This document shows, piece by piece, positions 16,633 to 25,213 of a DNA stretch of 37,845 nt. The notes beneath the pieces were generated by a model that saw only the letters and a list, made by a program, of their open reading frames with translations, was not told the DNA's origin and made no database searches. Source of the stretch: Lachnospiraceae bacterium. GTDB lineage: Bacteria > Bacillota > Clostridia > Lachnospirales > Lachnospiraceae. The stretch covers positions 1 to 37,845 of the forward strand of contig JAFXEW010000028.1 of assembly GCA_017513625.1 (NCBI GenBank). The letters are read 5' to 3'. The stretch's first letter is position 1; every line of letters starts with the position of its first letter. The position numbers and the translations under genes were made by a program.

Positions 16633-16669
16633 CGGAGGCGTTAAACACCAACGCCTCCGCTTTTATTTA
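16633..16669. terminator. Strong bidirectional terminator
   Basis: A perfect 10-bp stem CGGAGGCGTT / AACGCCTCCG with a 7-nt loop is followed by CTTTTATTTATT on the plus strand. It lies 9 nt after the flavoprotein stop and about 30 nt past the stop of the converging MATE gene. Confidence 0.92.
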
Positions 16670-16690
16670 TTCTATAATTCTTTATTACCA

Positions 16691-18088
16691 TTATCCTATA
16701 CTATCTTCATCAAACGCCAACGCTACTTTTTTCCACTTTCCAAGCTTATAGAAGAAAACAGTTAACAAAGCACCCATTACCCAGGAAATCAAAAGAGAAA
16801 TCTGGATACATTCATAACGTCCGAAAGGAAGCTCTGCCGTTCTGGTCAGGTAAGAAATACCATATGCAACCGGTACACGAATCAATACCGTAGTTAATAA
16901 GGAAATCCACATAGGTGTCAGCGTATCTCCTGCTCCACGCATAACTCCGGACAAGCTCTGGGTAACCGCCATAGCAATATATCCCACTGCCAGGATACAC
17001 ATGAGATAATAGCTCATATCCACCAACTCTGCCGTATCCGTAAAAATCTTCATCAACAGCTTGCCGAGAAGCAGAATAATACCGGTAATGGTGGCAGAAC
17101 AAGCCACGGCAATTCCTGTTCCCTGCTTTGCTCCCTGAATGACTCTGTCAATCTTTCTAGCCCCTACATTCTGTCCCGCAAAGGTAGTCATAGCCATACC
17201 AAAGGAGAAGTTCGGCATCATGGCAAAACCGTCCACACGCATTACGATTACATTCGCTGCAATAAACATTTCGCCAAACTGATTGGTAAGTGACTGAACA
17301 ATAATCATGGCCGAAGAGAAAATTGCCTGGGTAAAACCGGAGGGCAGTCCCAACTTAACAATCTGTCCCACATAATCTTTTCTAATCTTGAGCTGCTTCT
17401 TTCCTAAATCAAATACATCAGTCATATGTAATAATTTATGCAGACAAAGTGAAGAAGAAATACCCTGGGCAATTACGGTTGCCAATGCCACTCCGGGTAC
17501 ACCCATCTGGAAAACAGCCACAAACAAAAGGTCCAGCACAATATTCAATACGGTAGCAATCAATAAGTAAACCAATCCTGAGAAAGAATCTCCCATACCA
17601 CGTAAAATACCGCTTAAAATATTATAATAGGACATTCCCGCAATACCAATCATCATAATAATCAGATAGGTCGTACAGGACTCCAGTAAAGATTCCGGTG
17701 TATTTAAAAGTTTAAGCATAGGCTTAATAAATGGCGGTGCCGCCACCATAATTAATAACGAAGCCAGCGCATTCAATGTAATACTGGTTCCGATGGTATT
17801 GGACAAATCTTCTCTTGATTTAGCGCCAAAAAATTGTGCCACCATAATACCCACACCTGTGGATATACCTACAAACAGAACCAATAACAGATTCATAAGC
17901 GGACCTGCACTTCCAACTGCCGCAAGCGCATTATCCCCCACATAATGTCCTACCACAATACTGTCTACCGTATTATAAAGCTGCTGCGCTATATTACCAA
18001 TTAACATGGGGATGGAAAACATTACTATATTTTTCCAGGGTGATCCTTCCGTCATGTCCATCGGTTCAAATAATCTCTTAATATTCAT
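16691..18088 (-). CDS. MATE family efflux transporter (second copy type)
   Basis: This 465-residue protein has twelve predicted membrane spans. It opens with DMTEGSPWKNIVMFSIPMLI and GNIAQQLYNTVDSIVVGHYV, typical of the MATE group widespread in Lachnospiraceae, and has GAGVMVAQ-like GIMVAQFFGAKSRED after span 2 and TFAGQNVGARKIDRV at the same place in the second half. It is clearly diverged from the MATE protein at 11011-12369, so the two are not a recent duplication. The start is the ATG at 18088; its ribosome binding site is weak (AAAGGA is 14 bases away). The substrate is unknown. It seems to be transcribed alone. Confidence 0.93.
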   Translation of the reverse strand: MNIKRLFEPMDMTEGSPWKNIVMFSIPMLIGNIAQQLYNTVDSIVVGHYVGDNALAAVGSAGPLMNLLLVLFVGISTGVGIMVAQFFGAKSREDLSNTIGTSITLNALASLLIMVAAPPFIKPMLKLLNTPESLLESCTTYLIIMMIGIAGMSYYNILSGILRGMGDSFSGLVYLLIATVLNIVLDLLFVAVFQMGVPGVALATVIAQGISSSLCLHKLLHMTDVFDLGKKQLKIRKDYVGQIVKLGLPSGFTQAIFSSAMIIVQSLTNQFGEMFIAANVIVMRVDGFAMMPNFSFGMAMTTFAGQNVGARKIDRVIQGAKQGTGIAVACSATITGIILLLGKLLMKIFTDTAELVDMSYYLMCILAVGYIAMAVTQSLSGVMRGAGDTLTPMWISLLTTVLIRVPVAYGISYLTRTAELPFGRYECIQISLLISWVMGALLTVFFYKLGKWKKVALAFDEDSIG

Positions 18089-18229
18089 AGTGATACTCTA
18101 TATCCTTTCTATGTGATTCACCAACTTATCAAATCACCATTTTTGCAAACCTTTTCCAGTATATTACATTTCCCGCATTATGTCCACAAGTGATTTTCTT
18201 ATATGCATAATTGGGGACAAATTACGCTT

Positions 18230-19036
18230 CTACTTCAGGAACTTTTCTAACTGCTTTTCCAGGCTTTTGCCGTCGCCGCCCGTTTCTTTATATAGCTTCA
18301 AATACTTTTCAGCTTCCTCTTTATGGGACAAAAATGCATGTCCGATTGTTGCGTAATAGTAGCCATCCTTTGATTTCGGTTTCAATTCAATACATTTGTG
18401 GGCAAACTTAATCATACCTGCGTACTCTCCTTTACAGAGGCAGTAATACATAATATTAATATAGGTAAAGGGATTATTATCATCATAAGCTATGGCATTC
18501 TCAAATGCTTCCTCTGCAAGTGCGTAGGACTTCTCCTTAATATACACCATCCCCAGATTAGACCATGCATAGGCATTACGATGGTCACCACGTAATAATT
18601 CCTGATATGTTCTTACTTCATCATCCCTATGCCCTAAATGATAATGGGCTAATGCCTTATAATTCAGTACAGCCGAAGTATCCTGATAATTGGCGCAATG
18701 GGGAATTAATCTTTCCAACTGTTTCAAGGCTTTTTTATATTTTTTGTGCGAAAGATCAGCAACTGCGTATAAGAGTTTCATATGTTTTGCTTTATTGTCA
18801 CTAAATGCCTCTCCGATCACCGGTTTAAACTCCTTGCCTACCCACATTGCATCCACTGCTTTGTATCTGCGTTGTTTACCCAAAAGCCACATAATATACA
18901 CTAAAAGAATTGATATGTACTTCGCCACTCTGGACATATCCGGCATTTCATCAACATAAAGTTCATAGTATATCATTACAAGGGCCAGCACCATAATTAC
19001 CACCTTAAAAGTCTGCGCCAGAATCTTTTTCATCAT
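18230..19036 (-). CDS. Membrane-anchored tetratricopeptide-repeat protein
   Basis: About 268 residues: two N-terminal membrane segments (about 8-25 and 38-54), then TPR-like helical repeats from about residue 85 to the end. Repeats visible include AVLNYKALAHYHLGHRDDEV, AYAWSNLGMVYIKEKSYALA followed by EEAFENAIAYDDNNP, and GYYYATIGHAFLSHKEEAEK. The TPR part should lie in the cytoplasm and scaffold protein contacts; no specific function can be given. TTG 19039, ATG 19036 and ATG 19033 are all in frame; AGGAG is five bases before 19036. A TG-T-TATAAT extended -10 lies at 19088-19080. Confidence 0.82.
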   Translation of the reverse strand: MMKKILAQTFKVVIMVLALVMIYYELYVDEMPDMSRVAKYISILLVYIMWLLGKQRRYKAVDAMWVGKEFKPVIGEAFSDNKAKHMKLLYAVADLSHKKYKKALKQLERLIPHCANYQDTSAVLNYKALAHYHLGHRDDEVRTYQELLRGDHRNAYAWSNLGMVYIKEKSYALAEEAFENAIAYDDNNPFTYINIMYYCLCKGEYAGMIKFAHKCIELKPKSKDGYYYATIGHAFLSHKEEAEKYLKLYKETGGDGKSLEKQLEKFLK

Positions 19037-19162
19037 CAATACTCCTGTTTATTCTACCTTTACCTTTTACAGCAGATTAATTATAACAAAATATCTCTGA
19101 TATCACATCTGAAAATATGACCAAATTTAATTAAATCTTTACTAAATCTTTGCTTTAATCTA

Positions 19163-19171
19163 TGATATACT
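19163..19171 (+). promoter_or_regulatory. Extended -10 promoter for the DUF1538/PII-like operon
   Basis: TG-A-TATACT at 19163-19171, with no recognisable -35 at the proper distance. Transcription would begin about 20 nt before the TTG start. Confidence 0.5.
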
Positions 19172-19199
19172 TGTAATCGTTATTAATAAAGAAAGGCGA

Positions 19200-20747
19200 T
19201 TGATTATCTTGTTTTTATTCCGTTCTAAATTCCAAGAAAAATTCTCAGAAACTTTAAAGGCGGTATTTCCTATTTTAGCAATCGTGCTGTTATTGTGTTT
19301 TACCATCACACCTATTCCCCCCAGTATTTTATTGACATTCCTGGTGGGCGCCGTACTGTTGATTGCAGGAATGCTTTTATTTAATGTAGGGGTAGAATTA
19401 TCCATGAACCCCATCGGCGAACGTGTGGGTACTATTATGACGAAGTCCAGGAAGCTTTTGGTTATGGTATTAATCAGCTTCATCATGGGATTTGTAATCA
19501 CCATATCCGAACCGGACTTACAAGTGCTGGCACAGCAGGTGCCCGCAGTACCTAATCTGGTACTTATTCTTGCAGTGGCTTTAGGGGTAGGATGCTTTTT
19601 GGTGTTTGCACTTCTGCGTATGCTCTTTGGAATCGCCCTTTCTCATCTGTTGGTAATATTTTATTTCATTATATTTGTACTAACCATTTTCGTACCCGGG
19701 GATTTTCTGGCTATAGCCTTTGACTCCGGTGGTGTAACCACAGGTCCCATGACCGTTCCCTTTATTATGTCCTTTGGTATCGGTATTGCTGCTATCCGAA
19801 GTGACCGCCATGCAGAGGATGACAGTTTCGGTCTGGTATCCATGTGTTCCATCGGGCCCATTCTGGCAGTTCTGATTCTCGGCATGATATTCCACCCGGA
19901 ATCCACGGAACAGGTATCCGCGTCCATTCCCATCATAGATAATACAGTAGATTTATGGAGATTATTCTCACACGAACTGCCCACCTATCTGGAAGAAATG
20001 GCTCTGTCCATACTTCCCATTGTGTTTTTCTTTGGTGTATTCCAGCTGATATCAAGAGATATCAACAAAAAAGCATTAATCAAAATCGGTATTGGTCTGA
20101 TTTATACATACATGGGACTTGTGCTCTTCCTTACAGGCGTAAATGTAGGATTTATGCCTGCCGGAAACTATCTGGGACAGACCATAGCACAGTTACCCTA
20201 CGCCTGGATTATTGTCCCCATCGGCATGATAATCGGTTACTTTATTGTATTAGCAGAACCCGCTGTATTTGTATTAACAAGACAGGTTGAGGAAATGACC
20301 TCCGGTGCCATATCCGCAAAGGCAATGGGACTTAGCTTATCCATCGGTGTATCCGTATCTGTTGGTCTTGCCATGATACGAGTACTCACAGGTATATCCA
20401 TTCTCTGGTTCCTGATTCCCGGATATGCTATTGCACTTATTTTGACATTTTTTGTTTCTAAGATATTTACTGCTATTGCATTCGACTCCGGTGGTGTGGC
20501 TTCCGGTCCTATGACCGCTACTTTCCTGCTTCCATTTGCCATGGGAGCTTGTGAGGCTCTTGGAGGAAATATTATTACAGATGCCTTTGGTATTGTGGCC
20601 ATGGTTGCCATGACACCTCTTATTACCATACAGGTGATGGGTCTGATATTCAAAATCAAGGAAAACAAACTCCACAAAGAATCCGCCCTTTTGGAAATTC
20701 CTACCGTACCGGATGCTTTGGGCGATATGGAAATCATCGAGCTGTAA
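19200..20747 (+). CDS. Tandem DUF1538 membrane protein (UmpAB-like putative transporter)
   Basis: This 515-residue protein has about 12-14 membrane spans made of two homologous halves. Each half carries the signature FDSGGVxxGPMT (174-185 and 428-439), an acidic Glu-Pro in a membrane helix (SEPD at 103-106, AEPA at 352-355) and a shared following segment (DSFGLVSMCSIGPILAV versus DAFGIVAMVAMTPLITI). These are DUF1538 domains. From memory, split DUF1538 proteins UmpA/UmpB of a Halomonas have been reported to act as a Na+/H+ antiporter; here both halves are fused. The start is uncertain: TTG 19200 lies only three bases after AAAGG, TTG 19209 is an alternative. A PII-like gene follows after 27 nt, suggesting control by that protein. 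Confidence 0.88.
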   Translation: MIILFLFRSKFQEKFSETLKAVFPILAIVLLLCFTITPIPPSILLTFLVGAVLLIAGMLLFNVGVELSMNPIGERVGTIMTKSRKLLVMVLISFIMGFVITISEPDLQVLAQQVPAVPNLVLILAVALGVGCFLVFALLRMLFGIALSHLLVIFYFIIFVLTIFVPGDFLAIAFDSGGVTTGPMTVPFIMSFGIGIAAIRSDRHAEDDSFGLVSMCSIGPILAVLILGMIFHPESTEQVSASIPIIDNTVDLWRLFSHELPTYLEEMALSILPIVFFFGVFQLISRDINKKALIKIGIGLIYTYMGLVLFLTGVNVGFMPAGNYLGQTIAQLPYAWIIVPIGMIIGYFIVLAEPAVFVLTRQVEEMTSGAISAKAMGLSLSIGVSVSVGLAMIRVLTGISILWFLIPGYAIALILTFFVSKIFTAIAFDSGGVASGPMTATFLLPFAMGACEALGGNIITDAFGIVAMVAMTPLITIQVMGLIFKIKENKLHKESALLEIPTVPDALGDMEIIEL

Positions 20748-20774
20748 TAATTTATTAACAGAAATGAGGTTTGT

Positions 20775-21452
20775 ATGGGAAATCTATTCTTAATGACTAC
20801 GATTGTAGACAGAAAAGTAATTAATAAATATTTGGAACTCTATCGTGAAAATAATTTGAATGTAATGTTCCTGTCTTTGGGCTTTGGTACTGCTGCAAAT
20901 GACATTTTAGATTATCTTGGTCTGGAATCCACAGAAAAAGCAGTGGCCATGTCCGTTGTAGACACCAATGATTGGTTAACCACTAAAAAGCAACTGGAAA
21001 AGAAACTTAAGATTGACGCTCCCGGCGGAGGTATTGCTTTCACCATTCCTCTGAGTAGCGTCGGCGGTATAAAAACATTACAATTTTTATTAGAAAAGGA
21101 TAATTATCAGAAAGAGGAGGAATCCACCTTGCAGAATACAACACATGAGCTGATTATCGTTATTGCCGAGCAGGGCTATACCGACATGATAATGGATGCA
21201 GCAAGAGGCGCCGGTGCGTACGGCGGAACTGTTATCCATGCTAAAGGAACCGGTCAGGAAGTTGCCGAGAAATTCATGGGAGTAACACTGGCTGCCGAAA
21301 AAGAAATCATTTATATCGTAACAAAAACAGAGCAGAAAAACCCAATTATGCAGGCTATTATGCATAATGCCGGGGTGCATACCAAGGCAAAAGCAATTGC
21401 TTTCTCTCTTCCGGTTACCGACACTGCCGGTTTACGACTGATAGAGGACTAA
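20775..21452 (+). CDS. Double PII-like signalling protein
   Basis: This 225-residue soluble protein contains two ferredoxin-like PII-type domains. The C-terminal one (about 122-220) is the clearer: HELIIVIAEQGYTDMIMDAA, then GAYGGTVIHAKGTG, EKEIIYIVTKTEQ and KAIAFSLPVTDTAG. The N-terminal one (about 5-105) repeats the plan with LSLGFGTA, STEKAVAMSVVDTND and GGIAFTIPLSSVGG. Classical PII residues for uridylylation (Tyr51 T-loop) are not obvious, so it is probably a PII-like protein, not GlnB/GlnK. GAGGT precedes ATG 20775 by five bases. It is second in an operon with the tandem DUF1538 protein; by analogy to AmtB-GlnK and SbtA-SbtB it may bind that membrane protein and gate it in response to a nucleotide. 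Confidence 0.82.
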   Translation: MGNLFLMTTIVDRKVINKYLELYRENNLNVMFLSLGFGTAANDILDYLGLESTEKAVAMSVVDTNDWLTTKKQLEKKLKIDAPGGGIAFTIPLSSVGGIKTLQFLLEKDNYQKEEESTLQNTTHELIIVIAEQGYTDMIMDAARGAGAYGGTVIHAKGTGQEVAEKFMGVTLAAEKEIIYIVTKTEQKNPIMQAIMHNAGVHTKAKAIAFSLPVTDTAGLRLIED

Positions 21453-21474
21453 TTGAATATTTTTCCAAGCAAAA

Positions 21475-21510
21475 GGTCCGTACATTATTTCTAATGTACG
21501 GACTCTTTTA
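21475..21510. terminator. Bidirectional terminator after the PII-like gene and the DHH gene
   Basis: A perfect 12-bp stem GTCCGTACATTA / TAATGTACGGAC with a TTTC loop is followed by TCTTTTATCTT on the plus strand and CTTTTGCTT on the minus strand. Confidence 0.9.
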
Positions 21511-21517
21511 TCTTCTC

Positions 21518-22495
21518 TTACTTATCTAATTTATCTAATTCCTCAAGAAAACGCTCTCTGAAAAAGTCATCTACAAACTGTCCTAAAGAATCCAGCTGTT
21601 CATTTCTCACCAGACCGCCGGCCATTGCCTGATGTCCGCCACCGTCACCATATCCGGCTAATGCTGCTCTGGTCAGATGACCTGCATGTACACCGGGTAT
21701 CTCCGAACGCACTGAAAATTTAATACCGTCTTCACGTTTACAAAGAACTATTGCCACTAACACTTCTTCCAGTGCCAGTACAAAATCGGATAAAGCTCCG
21801 ATTAATCCGTCCGGGCAGGAAAACGGAATAGATACGAATCCCACTTTATTAAAAATGGTAATACTGTCTATAGCTGCACCATATGCCTGTAAATCCTTTA
21901 ATTCCAGATTATTTCTCTCAAGCTGAGCCAGTACATCAGGGTCACTGTAAGGAAACAGATAACCAAACATTTTAATATCCAATGGCGTTACCCCTCTGGA
22001 GAACTGCAAGGTATCCATTCTGAGTCCATACATCAGTGCCGTTGCCACATCCTTATCCGGTACGATATCCAGTTCTCTGTAGTAATCGGCTATAATTGAA
22101 GCACATGCTCCCGTAATATATATATCCGAATACTCATACTTTACTTCCACAAAAGTAGGATGATGGTCTATGCATGCGATTTCATCTCCTATAAAATCGG
22201 TGATATTTCCACCGTTCTTCTGACTGTCCACACAGATAATTGCATCATCCTGTCGCATCCGGGTAGAAAGTTCTTCGTAAGAGTACATCTTAATGCCAAA
22301 GACATCCAGCATTTTATATGCACTAAGCTTATCTATCCGGCCCGCGTAACATAGAGTGGAGTCAACGTCAAATTTCTGTAAAAGGCGTTGCAAACCAAAA
22401 GCAGATGCAATAGCATCAGGGTCCGGGAAATTATGGGTCTGGATGTAAATATTCCTGCCTTTACATATCTGCACCAACTGCATCAAATCTCTCAT
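21518..22495 (-). CDS. DHH/DHHA1 phosphoesterase, NrnA-like
   Basis: The 325-residue protein has a DHH domain with the metal-binding motifs in order: HNFPDPDAIASA (21-32), VDSQ (89-92), DHH (110-112), and a DHHA1 domain ending in GYGDGGGHQAMAGG. This is the layout of NrnA-type oligoribonuclease/pAp phosphatases and of related c-di-AMP/pApA phosphodiesterases; which substrate applies cannot be told. The membrane and GGDEF parts of GdpP are absent. The open frame starts with TTG at 22540, but GGAGG lies eight bases before ATG 22495 (MRDLMQLVQI), so that is the start. A promoter at 22561-22589 leaves a leader of about 60 nt. Confidence 0.88.
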   Translation of the reverse strand: MRDLMQLVQICKGRNIYIQTHNFPDPDAIASAFGLQRLLQKFDVDSTLCYAGRIDKLSAYKMLDVFGIKMYSYEELSTRMRQDDAIICVDSQKNGGNITDFIGDEIACIDHHPTFVEVKYEYSDIYITGACASIIADYYRELDIVPDKDVATALMYGLRMDTLQFSRGVTPLDIKMFGYLFPYSDPDVLAQLERNNLELKDLQAYGAAIDSITIFNKVGFVSIPFSCPDGLIGALSDFVLALEEVLVAIVLCKREDGIKFSVRSEIPGVHAGHLTRAALAGYGDGGGHQAMAGGLVRNEQLDSLGQFVDDFFRERFLEELDKLDK

Positions 22496-22560
22496 GCACA
22501 TATCCTCCATCTTTGTGGTATCTACATAAATAATTCTCAAACAAAATATCTACTTTAAGT

Positions 22561-22589
22561 ATAATATTTTTTTCGAAAAAGTCACGCAA
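22561..22589 (-). promoter_or_regulatory. Promoter of the DHH phosphoesterase gene
   Basis: On the minus strand TTGCGT (22589-22584), 17-bp spacer, TATTAT (22566-22561). The spacer contains the self-complementary TTTTTCGAAAAA. Confidence 0.6.
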
Positions 22590-22642
22590 TTTTTCATATT
22601 ATTCAATATAACCTATTATTCTGCCGGTTATACTGTTCCAAA

Positions 22643-22680
22643 CAAAAACGGCGAAATCCTTATTAATAAGAACTTCGCCG
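22643..22680 (-). terminator. Terminator of the lipoprotein gene
   Basis: On the minus strand CGGCGAA pairs with TTCGCCG, and an inner CTTATTAATAAG extends the stem; GTTTTTGTTT follows. It lies 16 nt beyond the stop of the lipoprotein gene. Confidence 0.85.
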
Positions 22681-22695
22681 CCCAATATTATCAAA

Positions 22696-23529
22696 TTACT
22701 GCACTTTAGCTACAGATGTGATATGAGGATTTGCACCGTTATACCAATACAGGAAACCTTCCATATCAACCACATCACCAACCTCCAGTGCCTTAACTGC
22801 TGCATACACATCAGTGGTTTTGTCACACAGATAAGACTCTACGGTAAAAGTATAGGTCTGGCCGTTCACGGAAGCATTGAAATATAAATCACTGCCATCC
22901 TGACCGGAACCGTCCCAGTTATATAAGAATGCCACATCATTACCTTCTGCATCCTTGGAAGCTTCAATGGTCATACCCTTGAAAGCAACCAGCTCGTTCT
23001 GATGTGCAGCCAGTTCATCGGTCCCCAGCCAAGCAGTTGCATCCACTGCTTCTGCAATGTAGTTACCTTCCAGAATCTCATAAGAAGCTTCGATAATTTC
23101 CACTTCACCGGACCACTCTGCTTTATAACCGCTTACGCGGATCTTGGTACCTTGGGTCAGCTTTGCATAGTCTTCCTGAGAGCAGGGCATTTCATAAATA
23201 AAATATGCTCCGTCTTCTGCCTGGGTATAGATGGTTGCCTTATCCTCCCACCATGACTGCTTTGCCTGTACATAGGTTTCAACCACAACAGGATCATCAA
23301 TAGCTGCAGCTACGAACTCTTCATGGCTCATAACCTTAACAGTTTCTTCTGCCTCTTCCTGAGTAGAGCTCTCTACTTCCTGGGAAGAACTTTCTGTTTC
23401 CTGAGAAACAGTACTCTCCTGAGATACCTGGCTATCACCGGTCTGCTCGTTGTTTGCAGCATCATTTCCACAACCGACCATTGCTACGGAAAGTACTGCG
23501 GTTAACATAATCGCTAATAATTTCTTCAT
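22696..23529 (-). CDS. Secreted lipoprotein of unknown function
   Basis: This 277-residue protein starts with a signal peptide and lipobox (MVGC, Cys20). A Ser/Gln/Glu-rich linker of about 45 residues (repeated SQE and SSTQE units) separates the membrane anchor from the folded part. The rest is rich in beta strand, with two similar blocks, GTKIRVSGYKAEWSGEVEI and VGDVVDMEGFLYWYNGANPH, which resemble OB-fold strands such as those in bacterial OB-fold lipoproteins, but the match is not firm. No catalytic motif is seen. AGAGGAG precedes ATG 23529. It lies 73 nt downstream of the ABC binding-protein gene but has its own promoter and terminator, so it can be expressed separately. Confidence 0.85.
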   Translation of the reverse strand: MKKLLAIMLTAVLSVAMVGCGNDAANNEQTGDSQVSQESTVSQETESSSQEVESSTQEEAEETVKVMSHEEFVAAAIDDPVVVETYVQAKQSWWEDKATIYTQAEDGAYFIYEMPCSQEDYAKLTQGTKIRVSGYKAEWSGEVEIIEASYEILEGNYIAEAVDATAWLGTDELAAHQNELVAFKGMTIEASKDAEGNDVAFLYNWDGSGQDGSDLYFNASVNGQTYTFTVESYLCDKTTDVYAAVKALEVGDVVDMEGFLYWYNGANPHITSVAKVQ

Positions 23530-23567
23530 TTTTCTTCTCCTCTCGTATTACTAAAAATACAAAACAT

Positions 23568-23595
23568 ATTATACATAAAAATCCGGATAAATCAA
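23568..23595 (-). promoter_or_regulatory. Promoter of the lipoprotein gene
   Basis: On the minus strand TTGATT (23595-23590), 16-bp spacer, perfect TATAAT (23573-23568), directly after the stop of the upstream binding-protein gene. Confidence 0.65.
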
Positions 23596-23602
23596 CGGCA
23601 AA

Positions 23603-25213
23603 TTACTTTTTATTCTTTTTTTCTTTTATAAAACTTACTGTCACATAAGTTAATATCAGTATCCAAGCGACTCCTATGGAAGCAAGCAGATACTTTGCCG
23701 TGGCGGGAAGGGGACCAAGTTTTACCTTACCTGCTCCCGGATTCTGACTGCTCTCCGTATTCAGTCTGTATAAAGAAATCATATCATCGTAGAGTTTTTC
23801 CATATACTCTTCATTGACTTCCTGTTTTCTCCTCACTGACTTTGCCACATTCTCTATCATCTGTCCTGCAGCGTCTCTAAGAGAAGCCGAACCGTTAAAT
23901 ACAGGAGTCACAAATGTATTATCTGTATTATCCAAAAGTAACTCCGTTGCCTGAATTTTTACATCATAATGTTCCTCGTCGTCTGAACCCGCAGCTTCCA
24001 GATAATCCTTATATTCATCACTGTTTTGGGCCATGGAGGTAACAGGCACATATCCTTCAGTCTTAGCATATCCTATCTGTACCTCATTAGTAAGCAGATA
24101 TTGGGTAAAGAGCCAGGATGCAAGCACCTCCTGGGAATCCTCTTTGTTAAAGATACAAACGGAAGGTCCCTGGGATATCATCACCGGATTAGCAGTATCA
24201 TACTGGGGAATGGGCAGAACTGCCGTTTCAAATTCCACATATTGGTCCTCACTGATATCAGAAAGAGGTGCATGACTTCCCATCCAGGTAGCTCCTGCAG
24301 TAGAATCCACAGCAAATATACACTGACCTGCATTTAGGAAATTAGCAGGATAACCTGATATTTTAAAAGTGGAAAAAGCACCTGTTTTCACATGATCCGC
24401 TATGGTGTACAGAATCTCTTTCGTATCTTCGTTAAAAATCTCAATCCTTCCTGTAGGCGTAGAATATCCGGACTCTTTCTGCTTAAGCATCTGAATCATC
24501 ATATTATCCGTTGATTTGTAGATAAACGGAATCATTACCTTCTGCCCGTTTATCAGATAATTACCTTCTGCGTCTTTTTGGGTAGCCGCATCCGATACTT
24601 CCCATACAAAATCCCATGTCAATACTTCCGGCAATGTATACCCCAAAGCCTCCACATAGTCCTTATTTACATAACAGCATTCCGTGGAACGCATATAAGG
24701 CAGGGCATAATAATATTCTCCCAACATACACTCATCCAGGAATTTAGGAATGATTTCCTCCTTTGATGGTCCGTCAAAAAGAAGTTCACTGCCTCCCAGA
24801 CCATACTTTGCATCCTCAAACAAATCATTCAAGGGCACCACACTGTTATTACCCGTCATATATGTGGCTATATGGTCCGGATAAGTAATACACACATTGG
24901 GCGTGGTATCAGTAGCGATATTCGTAATTACATCATTATATATCCTGCCGTAATCCGTGTATAAACGCAGATTTACCTTAATGTTGGGATATAATTTCTG
25001 AAACTCCTCGATGGCTTTTTCATACACTCTGGTCTGCTTTATGTTGGTATCATTCTTGGCCCAGAATACGATTTCATATTCCTTGGATGTATCAAAGGTA
25101 GCCGGTATCTTAAAGCTTTTTCTCTCCACTGCTCCATGGCATCCGGTAAGAAAAGTCAGGCACAGTGCCAATATCAGCACGGACACTGTCATTTTAATAA
25201 ATCTATTTATCAT
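23603..25213 (-). CDS. ABC sugar-binding lipoprotein with an extra C-terminal membrane anchor
   Basis: This 536-residue extracellular solute-binding protein (family 1) has a signal peptide with lipobox LTGC (Cys25), EYEIVFWAKNDTNIKQTRVY and AIEEFQKLYPNIKVNLRLY near the start, and NVCITYPDHIATYMTGNNSV further on. Unusually, the C-terminus has a predicted transmembrane helix (about residues 508-528, YLLASIGVAWILILTYVTV) and a basic tail (KEKKNKK), so the protein could be tethered at both ends. The substrate is likely an oligosaccharide by family. ATG 25213 follows GGAGGT and overlaps the TGA of the upstream permease (ATGA), so translation is coupled. It is the last gene of the importer operon. 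Confidence 0.93.
   Translation of the reverse strand: MINRFIKMTVSVLILALCLTFLTGCHGAVERKSFKIPATFDTSKEYEIVFWAKNDTNIKQTRVYEKAIEEFQKLYPNIKVNLRLYTDYGRIYNDVITNIATDTTPNVCITYPDHIATYMTGNNSVVPLNDLFEDAKYGLGGSELLFDGPSKEEIIPKFLDECMLGEYYYALPYMRSTECCYVNKDYVEALGYTLPEVLTWDFVWEVSDAATQKDAEGNYLINGQKVMIPFIYKSTDNMMIQMLKQKESGYSTPTGRIEIFNEDTKEILYTIADHVKTGAFSTFKISGYPANFLNAGQCIFAVDSTAGATWMGSHAPLSDISEDQYVEFETAVLPIPQYDTANPVMISQGPSVCIFNKEDSQEVLASWLFTQYLLTNEVQIGYAKTEGYVPVTSMAQNSDEYKDYLEAAGSDDEEHYDVKIQATELLLDNTDNTFVTPVFNGSASLRDAAGQMIENVAKSVRRKQEVNEEYMEKLYDDMISLYRLNTESSQNPGAGKVKLGPLPATAKYLLASIGVAWILILTYVTVSFIKEKKNKK

Noticed and set aside
20237..20737. Long minus-strand frame opposite the DUF1538 gene
   Set aside because: It is a shadow of a GC-skewed membrane gene; no start signal and no family resemblance.
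23323..23505. Short tandem-like SQE/TQE repeats in the lipoprotein gene as a phase-variable DNA repeat
   Set aside because: The repetition is at protein level, the codons vary, and the unit is too irregular for slippage.
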